A program made the translations under genes and the position numbers. A DNA stretch of 64,000 nucleotides from Pedobacter sp. Leaf216 (GTDB taxonomy: Bacteria; Bacteroidota; Bacteroidia; Sphingobacteriales; Sphingobacteriaceae). Where the stretch lies: assembly GCF_001421515.1 (NCBI RefSeq), contig NZ_LMKM01000001.1, positions 49,673-113,672 of the forward strand. The letters are read 5' to 3'. Below are positions 26,505-34,799 of this stretch, piece after piece (position 1 is the stretch's first letter; each line of letters opens with the position of its first letter). The notes under the pieces were generated by a model, which searched no databases, had not been told where the DNA came from, and saw only the letters and a program-made list of their open reading frames with translations.

Positions 26505-28244
26505 ATGAGAAAATTCTTCGTGTTTTGTTTGCTCGCTATGCGACTAAAAGCAACTGCACAGAAAACCCCTTTCGAATTAAGTGGTAAAACCGAAACCACA
26601 ACTTATCATGCAGCGATAGCTTACTACGAAAATCTGGCTAAAACTTATCCTGAGGCCAGGCTGCTTACCTATGGCAATACCGACTTTGGCAAACCATTGC
26701 ATTTATTGGTGTTATCACATGATCAGGTTTTTGACCCATCAGCGATTAAAAAAAGTAATAAAAGAGTTTTATTGATCAATAACGGAATCCACCCGGGAGA
26801 GCCCGAGGGCATAGATGCATCAATGATGCTGGCCCGCGACCTGCTAAAGGGAAAAAAAATTCCAAAAGATGTGGTCATCTGTATCATTCCACTCTATAAT
26901 ATTGATGGCAGTTTTAACAGAAGTGGCACTTCTAGAGCAAACCAAAATGGCCCCATTGCTTATGGCTTTAGGGGGAACAGTAAAAATCTAGACTTAAACC
27001 GCGATTTCATTAAAACTGATTCAAAAAACTCAGCGGCTTTTCAACTCATTTTTAATACCTGGCAGCCCGAAATTTTTGTAGATACCCATACCAGCAATGG
27101 CGCAGATTACCAATACGTAATGACGCTTATTCCTACCCAGAAAGATAAGCTGAACCCAATACTTTCAGCATATTTAACGCAAACTTTGGTGCCAGATCTT
27201 TACAAAGGGATGGAGAAAATGGGCTACCCGATGATCCCTTATGTAAATTCGATCGGAGAAACCCCGGAAACGGGAATAACAGGATTTATCGATCCACCAC
27301 GTTATTCAACAGGATATACAACCCTGCACAACGCCATTGGTTTTATGCCTGAAACGCATATGTTAAAATCATATGATTTACGTGTGGATGCTACCTATAA
27401 GTTGTTGCAGAATTATATCGGAATAATAGCACGCGATGCCAAAATTATCGGAGAAAATAAACGCAAGGCAGATGAACTAGTCAGTACACAAAAAGAATTT
27501 CCTTTAGATTGGAAGTTGAACAAAAGCGAAGTAAACGACCTTACTTTTAAAGGTTTTGAGGCGGGGCAGAAGCCAAGTACTGTAAGTGGTGCCGACCGTT
27601 TATTTTACGACCGCAACAAACCTTACACCAAAACCATTAAAGAATGGAATAAGTTCGAACCCGCCATTGTTGTACAAAAGCCTGTTGCCTATATTATACC
27701 AAAAGCATGGGACCGTGTAATTGCCTTGCTAAAGCTGAACAATGTTAAGGTTCAGGAGCTGGAAGCAGATCAGAAAATTGCTGTAGAAAGTTATTATATC
27801 GGCGATTTTAAAACCGGAACAAGGCCTTACGAAGGGCATTACCTTCATTCAGGTGTTAAGGTTAACCCTGTGCCACAAAACCAGCAATACTACGCCGGCG
27901 ATTTTGTAGTGTACGTTAATCAACCCAGTAACCGTTATATTGTAGAAACATTGGAGCCACAGGCCACTGATTCATTTTTTAACTGGAACTTTTTCGATTC
28001 TGTTTTAGATATGAAAGAACATTATTCTGCTTATGTTTTTGAAGATACGGCAACGGAACTGCTTAAAAACAATCCGGATTTAAAAAATAAACTGGAAGCG
28101 AAAAAAGCTTCAGATCCCGAATTTGCAAAGAACGGTGCCGCACAACTTGAATTTGTGTATAAAAATTCTGATTATTACGAAAAAACACACAATAGATACC
28201 CGGTAGCCCGTTTGGTTACAGCCATAAAACTTGATTTAAAATAA
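26505..28244 (+). CDS. M14-family zinc carboxypeptidase
   Basis: 579 residues with an N-terminal hydrophobic segment (FVFCLLAMRLKATAQ) acting as signal peptide. Zinc-site motifs are seen: NNGIHPGEPEG (HxxE), then FVDTHTSNGADYQ with the third zinc ligand His, and a Glu in GFMPETHML as the probable catalytic Glu. LDLNRDFIKTD is the conserved Arg-bearing block. The C-terminal half (about 340-579) is a beta-rich extension common in Bacteroidetes members. It is an extracytoplasmic peptidase; the rhomboid gene starts 4 nt after its stop, so the two are co-transcribed. Confidence 0.9.
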   Translation: MRKFFVFCLLAMRLKATAQKTPFELSGKTETTTYHAAIAYYENLAKTYPEARLLTYGNTDFGKPLHLLVLSHDQVFDPSAIKKSNKRVLLINNGIHPGEPEGIDASMMLARDLLKGKKIPKDVVICIIPLYNIDGSFNRSGTSRANQNGPIAYGFRGNSKNLDLNRDFIKTDSKNSAAFQLIFNTWQPEIFVDTHTSNGADYQYVMTLIPTQKDKLNPILSAYLTQTLVPDLYKGMEKMGYPMIPYVNSIGETPETGITGFIDPPRYSTGYTTLHNAIGFMPETHMLKSYDLRVDATYKLLQNYIGIIARDAKIIGENKRKADELVSTQKEFPLDWKLNKSEVNDLTFKGFEAGQKPSTVSGADRLFYDRNKPYTKTIKEWNKFEPAIVVQKPVAYIIPKAWDRVIALLKLNNVKVQELEADQKIAVESYYIGDFKTGTRPYEGHYLHSGVKVNPVPQNQQYYAGDFVVYVNQPSNRYIVETLEPQATDSFFNWNFFDSVLDMKEHYSAYVFEDTATELLKNNPDLKNKLEAKKASDPEFAKNGAAQLEFVYKNSDYYEKTHNRYPVARLVTAIKLDLK

Positions 28245-28248
28245 CCCA

Positions 28249-28863
28249 ATGGAATACTTTAATATTGCACCCGTTGCCTCGGTAATTTTTGTTTTTACCA
28301 TTATTACAAGCCTGTACGCTTTTTACGATCATTCGATCTATGGAAAGTTTATGCTGCATCCTTACACGGTATCAAAAGGACAAAATGTATATACTTTAAT
28401 CACCAGCGGCTTGGTACATGCCGATTGGATGCACCTGTTTTTTAATATGTTTACCTTTTATGCTTTTGCTTTTACACTAGAGCGCTTAATGGGGAGCTGG
28501 CAATTTGGTTTATTGTACTTCTTGGGATTAATATTAAGTGATTTACCTACTGTAATTAAACATAAAGATAATTTCAACTATAATAGTCTGGGTGCTTCAG
28601 GGGCAATCAGTGCCGTGCTTTTTAGTTATATCTTATTTAATCCGATGTCTAAAATTTATATCATGTTTATTCCCATTGGAATCCCTGCTGTAGTTTTTGG
28701 AATTTTGTATCTAATTTATTGTGCTTATGCATCCCGCAACTCAAGAGATCACATCAACCACGATGCACACTTTTTTGGTGCCTTAACAGGATTGATTTTC
28801 ACCATTATATTCGTTCCGGGTATTTTGCAGAATTTTATTGCGATGTTAACAGGAGGAAGATAA
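28249..28863 (+). CDS. Rhomboid-family intramembrane serine protease
   Basis: 204 residues with six hydrophobic segments. It has HADWMHLFFNMFTFYAF (HxxxN in helix 2), GASGAISAVLFSYI with the catalytic Ser (GxSG), and INHDAHFFGALTGLIF with the catalytic His. It cleaves membrane proteins within the bilayer. It follows the M14 peptidase by 4 nt. Confidence 0.93.
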   Translation: MEYFNIAPVASVIFVFTIITSLYAFYDHSIYGKFMLHPYTVSKGQNVYTLITSGLVHADWMHLFFNMFTFYAFAFTLERLMGSWQFGLLYFLGLILSDLPTVIKHKDNFNYNSLGASGAISAVLFSYILFNPMSKIYIMFIPIGIPAVVFGILYLIYCAYASRNSRDHINHDAHFFGALTGLIFTIIFVPGILQNFIAMLTGGR

Positions 28864-28879
28864 TATCCTCTAGGAAGAA

Positions 28880-28996
28880 TCGTCATTCCCCTGAAAACGG
28901 GAATCCTTTGCGATATATGATGGTTTTTTCCGCACGCGACCGTCATGATGAATTTATTTCAGGATCTTTCATATTAATAGTCCCTGAAATGAATTC
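28880..28996. repeat. Pair of REP-like inverted repeats
   Basis: The gap after the rhomboid gene holds CGTCATTCCCCTGAAAACGGGAAT (ATTCCC/GGGAAT hairpin, about 28881-28904) and a second dyad GAATTTATTTCAGG (28950-28963) / CCTGAAATGAATTC (28983-28996), 13 of 14 pairs with a 19-nt loop. The same elements recur at 37986, 49158 and 62595. They probably also end transcription between convergent genes. Confidence 0.6.
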
Positions 28997-29016
28997 GGGT
29001 TAACGACCTGAATTGA

Positions 29017-30000
29017 TTAGCCCGCAGCAGGTAAAAAAGGATTCTCGAAGAAACTCATCGGCTCATCAGGATTTTTGATAATTTCGAACACCACATAACC
29101 CCATGGTTTCCAGAAATTCTCCAGCACCTGCGCATATATTTTATGTTGCCATACATCAAAAAGCGGTTTGGTCATGTTTCCGCGTAATGGCATTGCTTCG
29201 ATGTAAGTGGTACCCTCAACAGGCATAAAAGTATATTCGGGTAAACGGTTAAAAAGATAAGCCGAGTAATAAAAACGTGCACTAAGTTCTTCAAATTGCT
29301 CGGCCGTTAATGCTTTACCCGCTATTTCGTTAATAATATCCTGATGGTAACGTTTATTGGTTCCGTTATCTTGTAAGCAAGCAATAATGCCAAAATCTTT
29401 CATTTTCAATGAGAAAGTCAACGTATTTATCTCATCGCGGAAACTGAATGGCGTTTCTCCGTTTTCTAATTTCACTACCGTGATAGACCATGGTGAAAAA
29501 TCTTCAAATTCCAGACTGGTAAACAGGTTTTGCATCATGAAATTGAGGTTGGCAAATTTCATCATTAATGATTGCGACATATTCAATCCATCGGCAGTCA
29601 TCTCTTTGCGCAAAGCTGAGTGCATTTCGATATATACAAAACCATATAAAAACTTGCCGATCCAATTAAAAAGATCAAGTTCTGGCAATGCGGATACCGC
29701 ATCATAGCCTTTTGCAAACGCAGCTTCAATCTTATCTTCCAACGGCGTTAAAAACTGTTCATTCACCTCGCTATTTACCGGAATAACCAAAGTGTTGTAC
29801 GAACGGATACTTTCATCCAAAAACTGGATCTGCTCTTCGCCACTTAAACCAGCTTGCTCCAACAGCCATTTAGGGATTAACGGAACCTGCAAAACAGGCG
29901 AATTGAACGTTTTGCCACTTAAAAAGCAGATTTTATATAAAAAATCGAAATTTTGGAAAGGATTGTATAAGCCGGTATTCATCGGTACAATATTAGCCAT
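29017..30000 (-). CDS. Uncharacterised soluble protein
   Basis: 327 residues, no signal peptide or membrane helix. The middle is helical (YDAVSALPELDLFNWIGKFLYGFVYIEMHSALR) and a beta-rich part follows (SPWSITVVKLENGETPFSFRDEINTLTFSLKM). I know related proteins only as Bacteroidetes hypotheticals. It stands alone; 437 nt of repeats lie upstream. Confidence 0.8.
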   Translation of the reverse strand: MANIVPMNTGLYNPFQNFDFLYKICFLSGKTFNSPVLQVPLIPKWLLEQAGLSGEEQIQFLDESIRSYNTLVIPVNSEVNEQFLTPLEDKIEAAFAKGYDAVSALPELDLFNWIGKFLYGFVYIEMHSALRKEMTADGLNMSQSLMMKFANLNFMMQNLFTSLEFEDFSPWSITVVKLENGETPFSFRDEINTLTFSLKMKDFGIIACLQDNGTNKRYHQDIINEIAGKALTAEQFEELSARFYYSAYLFNRLPEYTFMPVEGTTYIEAMPLRGNMTKPLFDVWQHKIYAQVLENFWKPWGYVVFEIIKNPDEPMSFFENPFLPAAG

Positions 30001-30140
30001 TATATTTTTAGGGCCTTGTACCGATATTATATTTTAACGAAAGGATTACAACAGAACCAATTTTCAAGGCTCGCTTTAGCCGAGGAGTATAGCGACTTCC
30101 ATTTCGCTGTTTTTTAGTTGAGAAAACACCGCTTTTAAAT

Positions 30141-30410
30141 TTGTCATCCTGAGGGTTAATTTATTTGTATAAAAATCAAAATAAGTAACAAGAGCACTTA
30201 AAAGATTAATCTCCTCAGGTTGTCGTTATTGCAAGAAGGCTTTTTCAGCCGACGAAGCAATCTCTATGGTAAAGATCATTAGCATTAAAGATAGCTTTGT
30301 CGTTCCTCCTTGCAATGACGACCTTTCTAACAGATCTGTCAATAGGTAGCCTGTCGAAAAACTTTAAAGCGTATTCAAGAAAGCCCTTCGACAAGCTCAG
30401 CTTGACGAAT
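30141..30410. repeat. Mosaic of three intergenic inverted repeats
   Basis: The 437-nt gap carries three dyads end to end: GTCATCCTGAGG (30141-30152) with CCTCAGGTTGTC (30213-30224); GTCGTTATTGCAAGAAGG (30222-30239) with CCTCCTTGCAATGACGAC (30305-30322), 16 of 18 pairs, with an inner ACGAAGC/GCTTTGTCG; and TGTCGAA (30352-30358) with TTCGACA (30387-30393) in the stock sequence CCCTTCGACAAGCTCAGCTTG. They overlap or abut as if inserted into one another. No gene is seen here. Confidence 0.6.
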
Positions 30411-30438
30411 TTTTGGTCTCTTTGAAAAGAACGTAATG

Positions 30439-31575
30439 CTAATAATTATTATAATAATAACTAATATCATCAACCAACTGGCTGTAAATCGGCTTTGTAA
30501 ATTCTAAAAACAAGGCATTTGGTGGTGGTGGCAGTATTTCTTTTCTCCTGGTAATGGCCAGTTGTTGTTTACTCAATGCCCTGTCGTCTCCTTTATAGCT
30601 TGCCCAGCTGTCTTTCCAAACATATGTTCCCGGAAATTTCTGTTGGCGTACAAGTTTCCTCGTTTTCCAATCGGTTATGCTCATATCCAACAAACCCGAG
30701 GACGATATATTTTTTTCAAAAATGCTTAATGTGGCTTTTACCGTGCCGTAAACCGGCTTTTTATCGCGGGTTTCGCCAATTACCACACTATCACGTTTTA
30801 GCTTCTCAACCCTTTCTTTAACATAGGTTTGCCCCACCACAAAATCATCAAAATTTAAACTTAATACCTGATCGGGAACAATTTTCTGCTCAGTGGCCTG
30901 TGTTTCGCCATAAAATATTACAAACTTATTCTTGGCGTAACTTCCAATAAACTGATCAATCTGTTGCTGAAAATAATCGGCACTTAATTTATACATACCG
31001 CTCTTTACGATAATCGGCTGCACTACTACCCTGGCAACAGCTGCCCAATAGGCATCTTCCATTTTGGTTTTGGCATCCTTGTAATCCGGCTGTAGGTTTT
31101 GTGTTTTCTCAAATTCGTAATATGCCTTTTTAGCCGCCTGGCGATTATTTTCCCTTAAATAACCTAAACCGGAATTATATCGTGCTGCTGCGGCATTATA
31201 TTTACTATCGGCAAGCTCGTTAAGGTACTTTGAAGGACTTGGAACTATGGTTAAGCAGGCCGGGCAACTATTGATGTCATCTGCCAATTGATTGATTTTT
31301 TGATAATCATACATTACTGATTCCCATCTGAAGAGATCGTTTGACATTTTTGCTTCTTCAATTTTCCTTAAATGATCCTGCAGGGCTAAATCGTATGCCG
31401 ATTTTAATACCTCCCTGGCTTCGCTGTTTTTTGGCGAGTTTTGCAGCCTGCTCACCGCTTTTGCAACAGAAGCATCATAATCACCCTTTTGTAAGGCTTT
31501 TTTTCCTGTGGTACATCCTCCAATAATTATTAAGGATAAATAAATAAAATACCGTAATCTTGAATTGTTTTTCAT
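30439..31575 (-). CDS. TPR-like lipoprotein
   Basis: 378 residues with lipoprotein signal (FIYLSLIIIGGC, Cys21) followed at once by GKKALQKGDYDASVAKAVSRLQ, a TPR-like helical hairpin. More helices follow to about 170 (YNAAAARYNSGLGYLRENNRQAAKKAYYEFEKTQ), then a mixed domain (about 180-378) with VVQPIIVKSGMYKLSADYFQ and a PPPPN segment before the C-terminal helix. Probably a periplasm-facing scaffold. Divergent from the dipeptide epimerase. No named family. Confidence 0.8.
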   Translation of the reverse strand: MKNNSRLRYFIYLSLIIIGGCTTGKKALQKGDYDASVAKAVSRLQNSPKNSEAREVLKSAYDLALQDHLRKIEEAKMSNDLFRWESVMYDYQKINQLADDINSCPACLTIVPSPSKYLNELADSKYNAAAARYNSGLGYLRENNRQAAKKAYYEFEKTQNLQPDYKDAKTKMEDAYWAAVARVVVQPIIVKSGMYKLSADYFQQQIDQFIGSYAKNKFVIFYGETQATEQKIVPDQVLSLNFDDFVVGQTYVKERVEKLKRDSVVIGETRDKKPVYGTVKATLSIFEKNISSSGLLDMSITDWKTRKLVRQQKFPGTYVWKDSWASYKGDDRALSKQQLAITRRKEILPPPPNALFLEFTKPIYSQLVDDISYYYNNY

Positions 31576-31652
31576 GGCAGTGGTAATTGCGTTAATAACA
31601 AAGATAATTTCCCAAACGATAATTGCCCTATTTATTTAGAAGACGATTGATA

Positions 31653-32684
31653 ATGAAGATTAGTTGCAAGCAATTTGAATTAGAATTAAAACATCCTTTT
31701 TCGATATCGAAGTTTACCAGAACCAGCACACCTTTAATGTTACTAAAGGTAGAACACGAAGGGGTAACAGGTTATGGAGAAGCCTCCATGGTGCCTTATA
31801 TGGGCGAAAGTTATGAAAGTGCTGCGGCCTTTCTAAGCCTTGTAGATTGGAACAACATCCGGTTTCCTTTCAATTTTGAAGAAATTATTGCCTACCTGGA
31901 TAGCCTTGCACCTGGACAGCCAGCAATTAAAGCCGCCATCGATATCGCCTTTAATGATATCCAGGGGAAACTTTTTAACAAACCCTGTTACCAAATTTAT
32001 GGCGCTGAACCCGCTAAAATGCCGGTAACTTCTTATACCATCGGGATTGATACTCCGGAGGTCATCCGCGAAAAACTGAAAGATGCTGAAGCCTTTAAAG
32101 TTATCAAAGTTAAATTGGGAAGGGATAATGATCAGGAAATTATCAACACCATCCGTAGCATGACCAATGTGCCCTTGTATGTAGATGCAAACCAGGGTTG
32201 GGCGGATAAAATCAAAGCTATAGACTTAATTTATTGGTTACATCAACAGGGTGTGGTACTAATTGAGCAACCGATGGATAAAAACAACCTTGATGGAAAT
32301 GCCTGGTTAACCGAACGTAGCCCGATCCCTCTGTTAGCCGATGAAGCGGTACAGCGTTTGGCCGATATGGATAAACTAAAAGGTGCCTACCATGGCATAA
32401 ATGTTAAACTGATGAAAAGCTGCGGCATGTACGAAGGCCATCAAATGATTTTGAAGGCACGATCTTTTGGGATGAAGGTGCTGATCGGCTGTATGAGCGA
32501 AACCAGTTGTGCTACGTTAGCTGCAGCCGCTTTGGCCCCATTATGCAATTGGGCCGATTTGGACGGGCCTTGGCTGACCACAAATAATCCTTTTACAGAT
32601 CCGGCTTTTGAAAACGGCAGGTATATTTTAAATGATCTGCCTGGTTTAGGCCTGGAGGGTATTACTTCTGATCTTTTTCCTTAA
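31653..32684 (+). CDS. Dipeptide epimerase (L-Ala-D/L-Glu epimerase type)
   Basis: 343 residues from ATG 31653 (MKISCKQFELELKHPFSISKF); the upstream in-frame start adds ten unlikely residues. An enolase-superfamily member: KxK motif in KVIKVKLGRD, metal ligands in YVDANQGW (Asp), LIEQPM (Glu) and LLADEAV (Asp), and a second catalytic Lys in INVKLMKSCG, with GCMSETS near the end. Such enzymes invert the second residue of dipeptides, mostly L-Ala-D-Glu from murein recycling. Exact specificity cannot be read from sequence. Its 3' end overlaps the converging 32662 gene by 23 nt. Confidence 0.9.
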   Translation: MKISCKQFELELKHPFSISKFTRTSTPLMLLKVEHEGVTGYGEASMVPYMGESYESAAAFLSLVDWNNIRFPFNFEEIIAYLDSLAPGQPAIKAAIDIAFNDIQGKLFNKPCYQIYGAEPAKMPVTSYTIGIDTPEVIREKLKDAEAFKVIKVKLGRDNDQEIINTIRSMTNVPLYVDANQGWADKIKAIDLIYWLHQQGVVLIEQPMDKNNLDGNAWLTERSPIPLLADEAVQRLADMDKLKGAYHGINVKLMKSCGMYEGHQMILKARSFGMKVLIGCMSETSCATLAAAALAPLCNWADLDGPWLTTNNPFTDPAFENGRYILNDLPGLGLEGITSDLFP

Positions 32685-32859
32685 AGCTTTTTCTGATGTC
32701 TTTGGTAAGCTGATACTTGAAGTAAAACAGGCAACAGGTAACCCCCACTAAAAATCCGGCAGGAAGATATTTATGGTTATTGTAACACCAAACCAATCCG
32801 AAAATAGAAAGGATTATGGCTAAATTATAAAAGATATTTAATGCAAATTTTTTACCCAC
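32662..32859 (-). CDS. Small membrane protein, two helices
   Basis: 65 residues with two hydrophobic segments (about 7-25 and 31-49) and a basic, Lys-rich C-terminus. It overlaps the dipeptide epimerase gene by 23 nt on the opposite strand, which is unusual but possible. The hydrophobic pattern and the position in a gap otherwise empty of genes make it plausible. Function unknown. Confidence 0.55.
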   Translation of the reverse strand: MGKKFALNIFYNLAIILSIFGLVWCYNNHKYLPAGFLVGVTCCLFYFKYQLTKDIRKSFKEKDQK

Positions 32860-32998
32860 AACTGGAAGGTTTGTATTTTAAATGAATTAATAATGAGCAA
32901 GTAGCAATAGCCAATTATCAAACCTGTATGGCAAAAAACAAAGGTTTAATTCGCGATTTGCAAAAGTTTGATAATTGGAATTTGTTTATTGGTTATCC

Positions 32999-33316
32999 TT
33001 AATAAACTGGCATGCTTGGATCAAAAGCTTCCTGCCAGGCTAAAATACCACCTTTTAAATTATAAAGATTGTCGAATCCGTATTGTTGCTCCAACTGCAT
33101 TACAGCTGCCGCACTTCTTTTTCCACTACGGCACTGAATAATTACAGGTTTATCTTTAGCCACCTTATCAGCCTCAATTAAAATTCCACCCAAAGGGATA
33201 TTCTCCCCTTCAAGGTTCGAAACTTCGTATTCAAATGTTTCGCGAACATCAATCAATTGAAAATCTTCTTTATTATCGATTTTCTCTTTTAGTTCCTGTA
33301 CCGATATTTCTTTCAT
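32999..33316 (-). CDS. Single-domain rhodanese-like sulfurtransferase
   Basis: 105 residues, one rhodanese domain: LIDVRETFEYEVSNL and active loop IIQCRSGKRSAAAV with the persulfide Cys. It is of GlpE size and ends PSMPVY. It could move sulfur for thiolation or cyanide detoxification. Monocistronic. Confidence 0.92.
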   Translation of the reverse strand: MKEISVQELKEKIDNKEDFQLIDVRETFEYEVSNLEGENIPLGGILIEADKVAKDKPVIIQCRSGKRSAAAVMQLEQQYGFDNLYNLKGGILAWQEAFDPSMPVY

Positions 33317-33444
33317 TTTATTAAATGTATTTATGCAAATATAGGAAAATCAATTTTACCCTTCCCATCAAAAAAATGCCATAAAATTTTGCCAAAAACT
33401 GTAACAACTTAAACCCTTAAGCGTTTAATTATAAATAGTTATAA

Positions 33445-34572
33445 ATGGACAAACTGAACCGTTTCTTTTGGTTTTGCTCTGGCGCTCATATACCGACACT
33501 GGAAAAATATCCTTCAGAACAAAATAAATATACAGGCATTGGTGCCACCATCTTCTTTACAGGCTTATTTGCAGCCCTTTCTGGCGGTTACGCCATGTAT
33601 TTTGTATTTAAAGGCGATGATGTGGCCGTAATTTTTGCAATCATTTTCGGGTTTTTATGGGGAGCTGCCATTTTTAATATGGACCGCTACATCGTATCGA
33701 GTATTAATAAAAGCGCAACTACCAATAAACAGCTGCTACAGGCAACACCGCGTATTTTGCTGGCCATAATGATTGGTATGGTAATATCGAGACCGATTGA
33801 GCTTAAAATTTTTGATAAGGAGATTAAAGAACGGTTAAAAGTGAGTTACCTTAATGGCCAGCGCGCTAAAATTGATACTTTAAACAAAGCTTTCGAGAAA
33901 AAATACCAGGTAGAGTTTGGCAGATTAAACCAACAAAAAGCCACCAGAGATTCGCTCGAGAAAGGCATCAAGGCAGATAGGCAAAAACTGAATTTTGAGA
34001 TTTTTGGCAATAAAACAACAGAAACATCAGGAGTGATGGGATATGGCCCTTATGCTAAACGCAAAGAAACCGAAATTGCACAACGCACAACAGAATTGGA
34101 TTCACTTAAAGCTGCCATCAATAAATCTGAAGGTTTTGTAGATAAACGTAAAGAATTTGATGGTTTGCTTACCGAAAAATTATACACCAAAAAACAACTG
34201 GATAGCTTATCGGATATTGCCGGCTTTGCAGATCGAAACTGGGCCTTAGGGCAGTTAAAATTTAATGTTGATGGCTCGCGCGATAACAATACCGCAATGG
34301 CAGTTACCTTTATAGGCCTGCTGTTTATCTTTTTCGAATGTTTACCCGTGTTTGTAAAGCTAATGAGTGCCCGTGGACCGTATGACTACGCGATTTCCGA
34401 CGGCGATGAGGTATCGATCTATCATTCTAAAAAAGACAAGGATTTCCACTTCGAAGTTGCCGATAATATTCACGAAACCAGGGTAGATTCAGAATCATCG
34501 AAAAAGAAAGAAATAATTAAGGGAAAAGCTTACCGCGATCTGGAAAAATACGACTGGGATAGTGAGGGATGA
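33445..34572 (+). CDS. DUF4407 membrane protein
   Basis: 375 residues. Membrane helices at about 30-50, 58-75 and 98-114 are followed by a long charged coiled-coil domain (about 125-265) and a final helix (about 282-302), then a cytoplasmic tail. The start MDKLNRFFWFCSGAHIPTLEKYP and FNMDRYIVSSINKS are typical of DUF4407 proteins. The coiled coil should be periplasmic. Function unknown. An AT-rich gap of about 225 nt with no gene follows. Confidence 0.85.
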   Translation: MDKLNRFFWFCSGAHIPTLEKYPSEQNKYTGIGATIFFTGLFAALSGGYAMYFVFKGDDVAVIFAIIFGFLWGAAIFNMDRYIVSSINKSATTNKQLLQATPRILLAIMIGMVISRPIELKIFDKEIKERLKVSYLNGQRAKIDTLNKAFEKKYQVEFGRLNQQKATRDSLEKGIKADRQKLNFEIFGNKTTETSGVMGYGPYAKRKETEIAQRTTELDSLKAAINKSEGFVDKRKEFDGLLTEKLYTKKQLDSLSDIAGFADRNWALGQLKFNVDGSRDNNTAMAVTFIGLLFIFFECLPVFVKLMSARGPYDYAISDGDEVSIYHSKKDKDFHFEVADNIHETRVDSESSKKKEIIKGKAYRDLEKYDWDSEG

Positions 34573-34799
34573 TTGATAATTTAGAAGGAAAGGCATAAAG
34601 TGAAAAAGGCTAATGGTCTGATGGTTCACAGATCATGGTCTGGAAAGCCATCTGCTATGATCAGTAAACCTGAAAACCATGAACCACCTGGCTATCAACC
34701 ATAGACTATAAAACCAGAAACCCAAAAATATTTTTCCTCAAAGCATTTCACCTCAAACATCTTACATTTTTCCTTAAATTGCTGCCATATTCCCGAATT

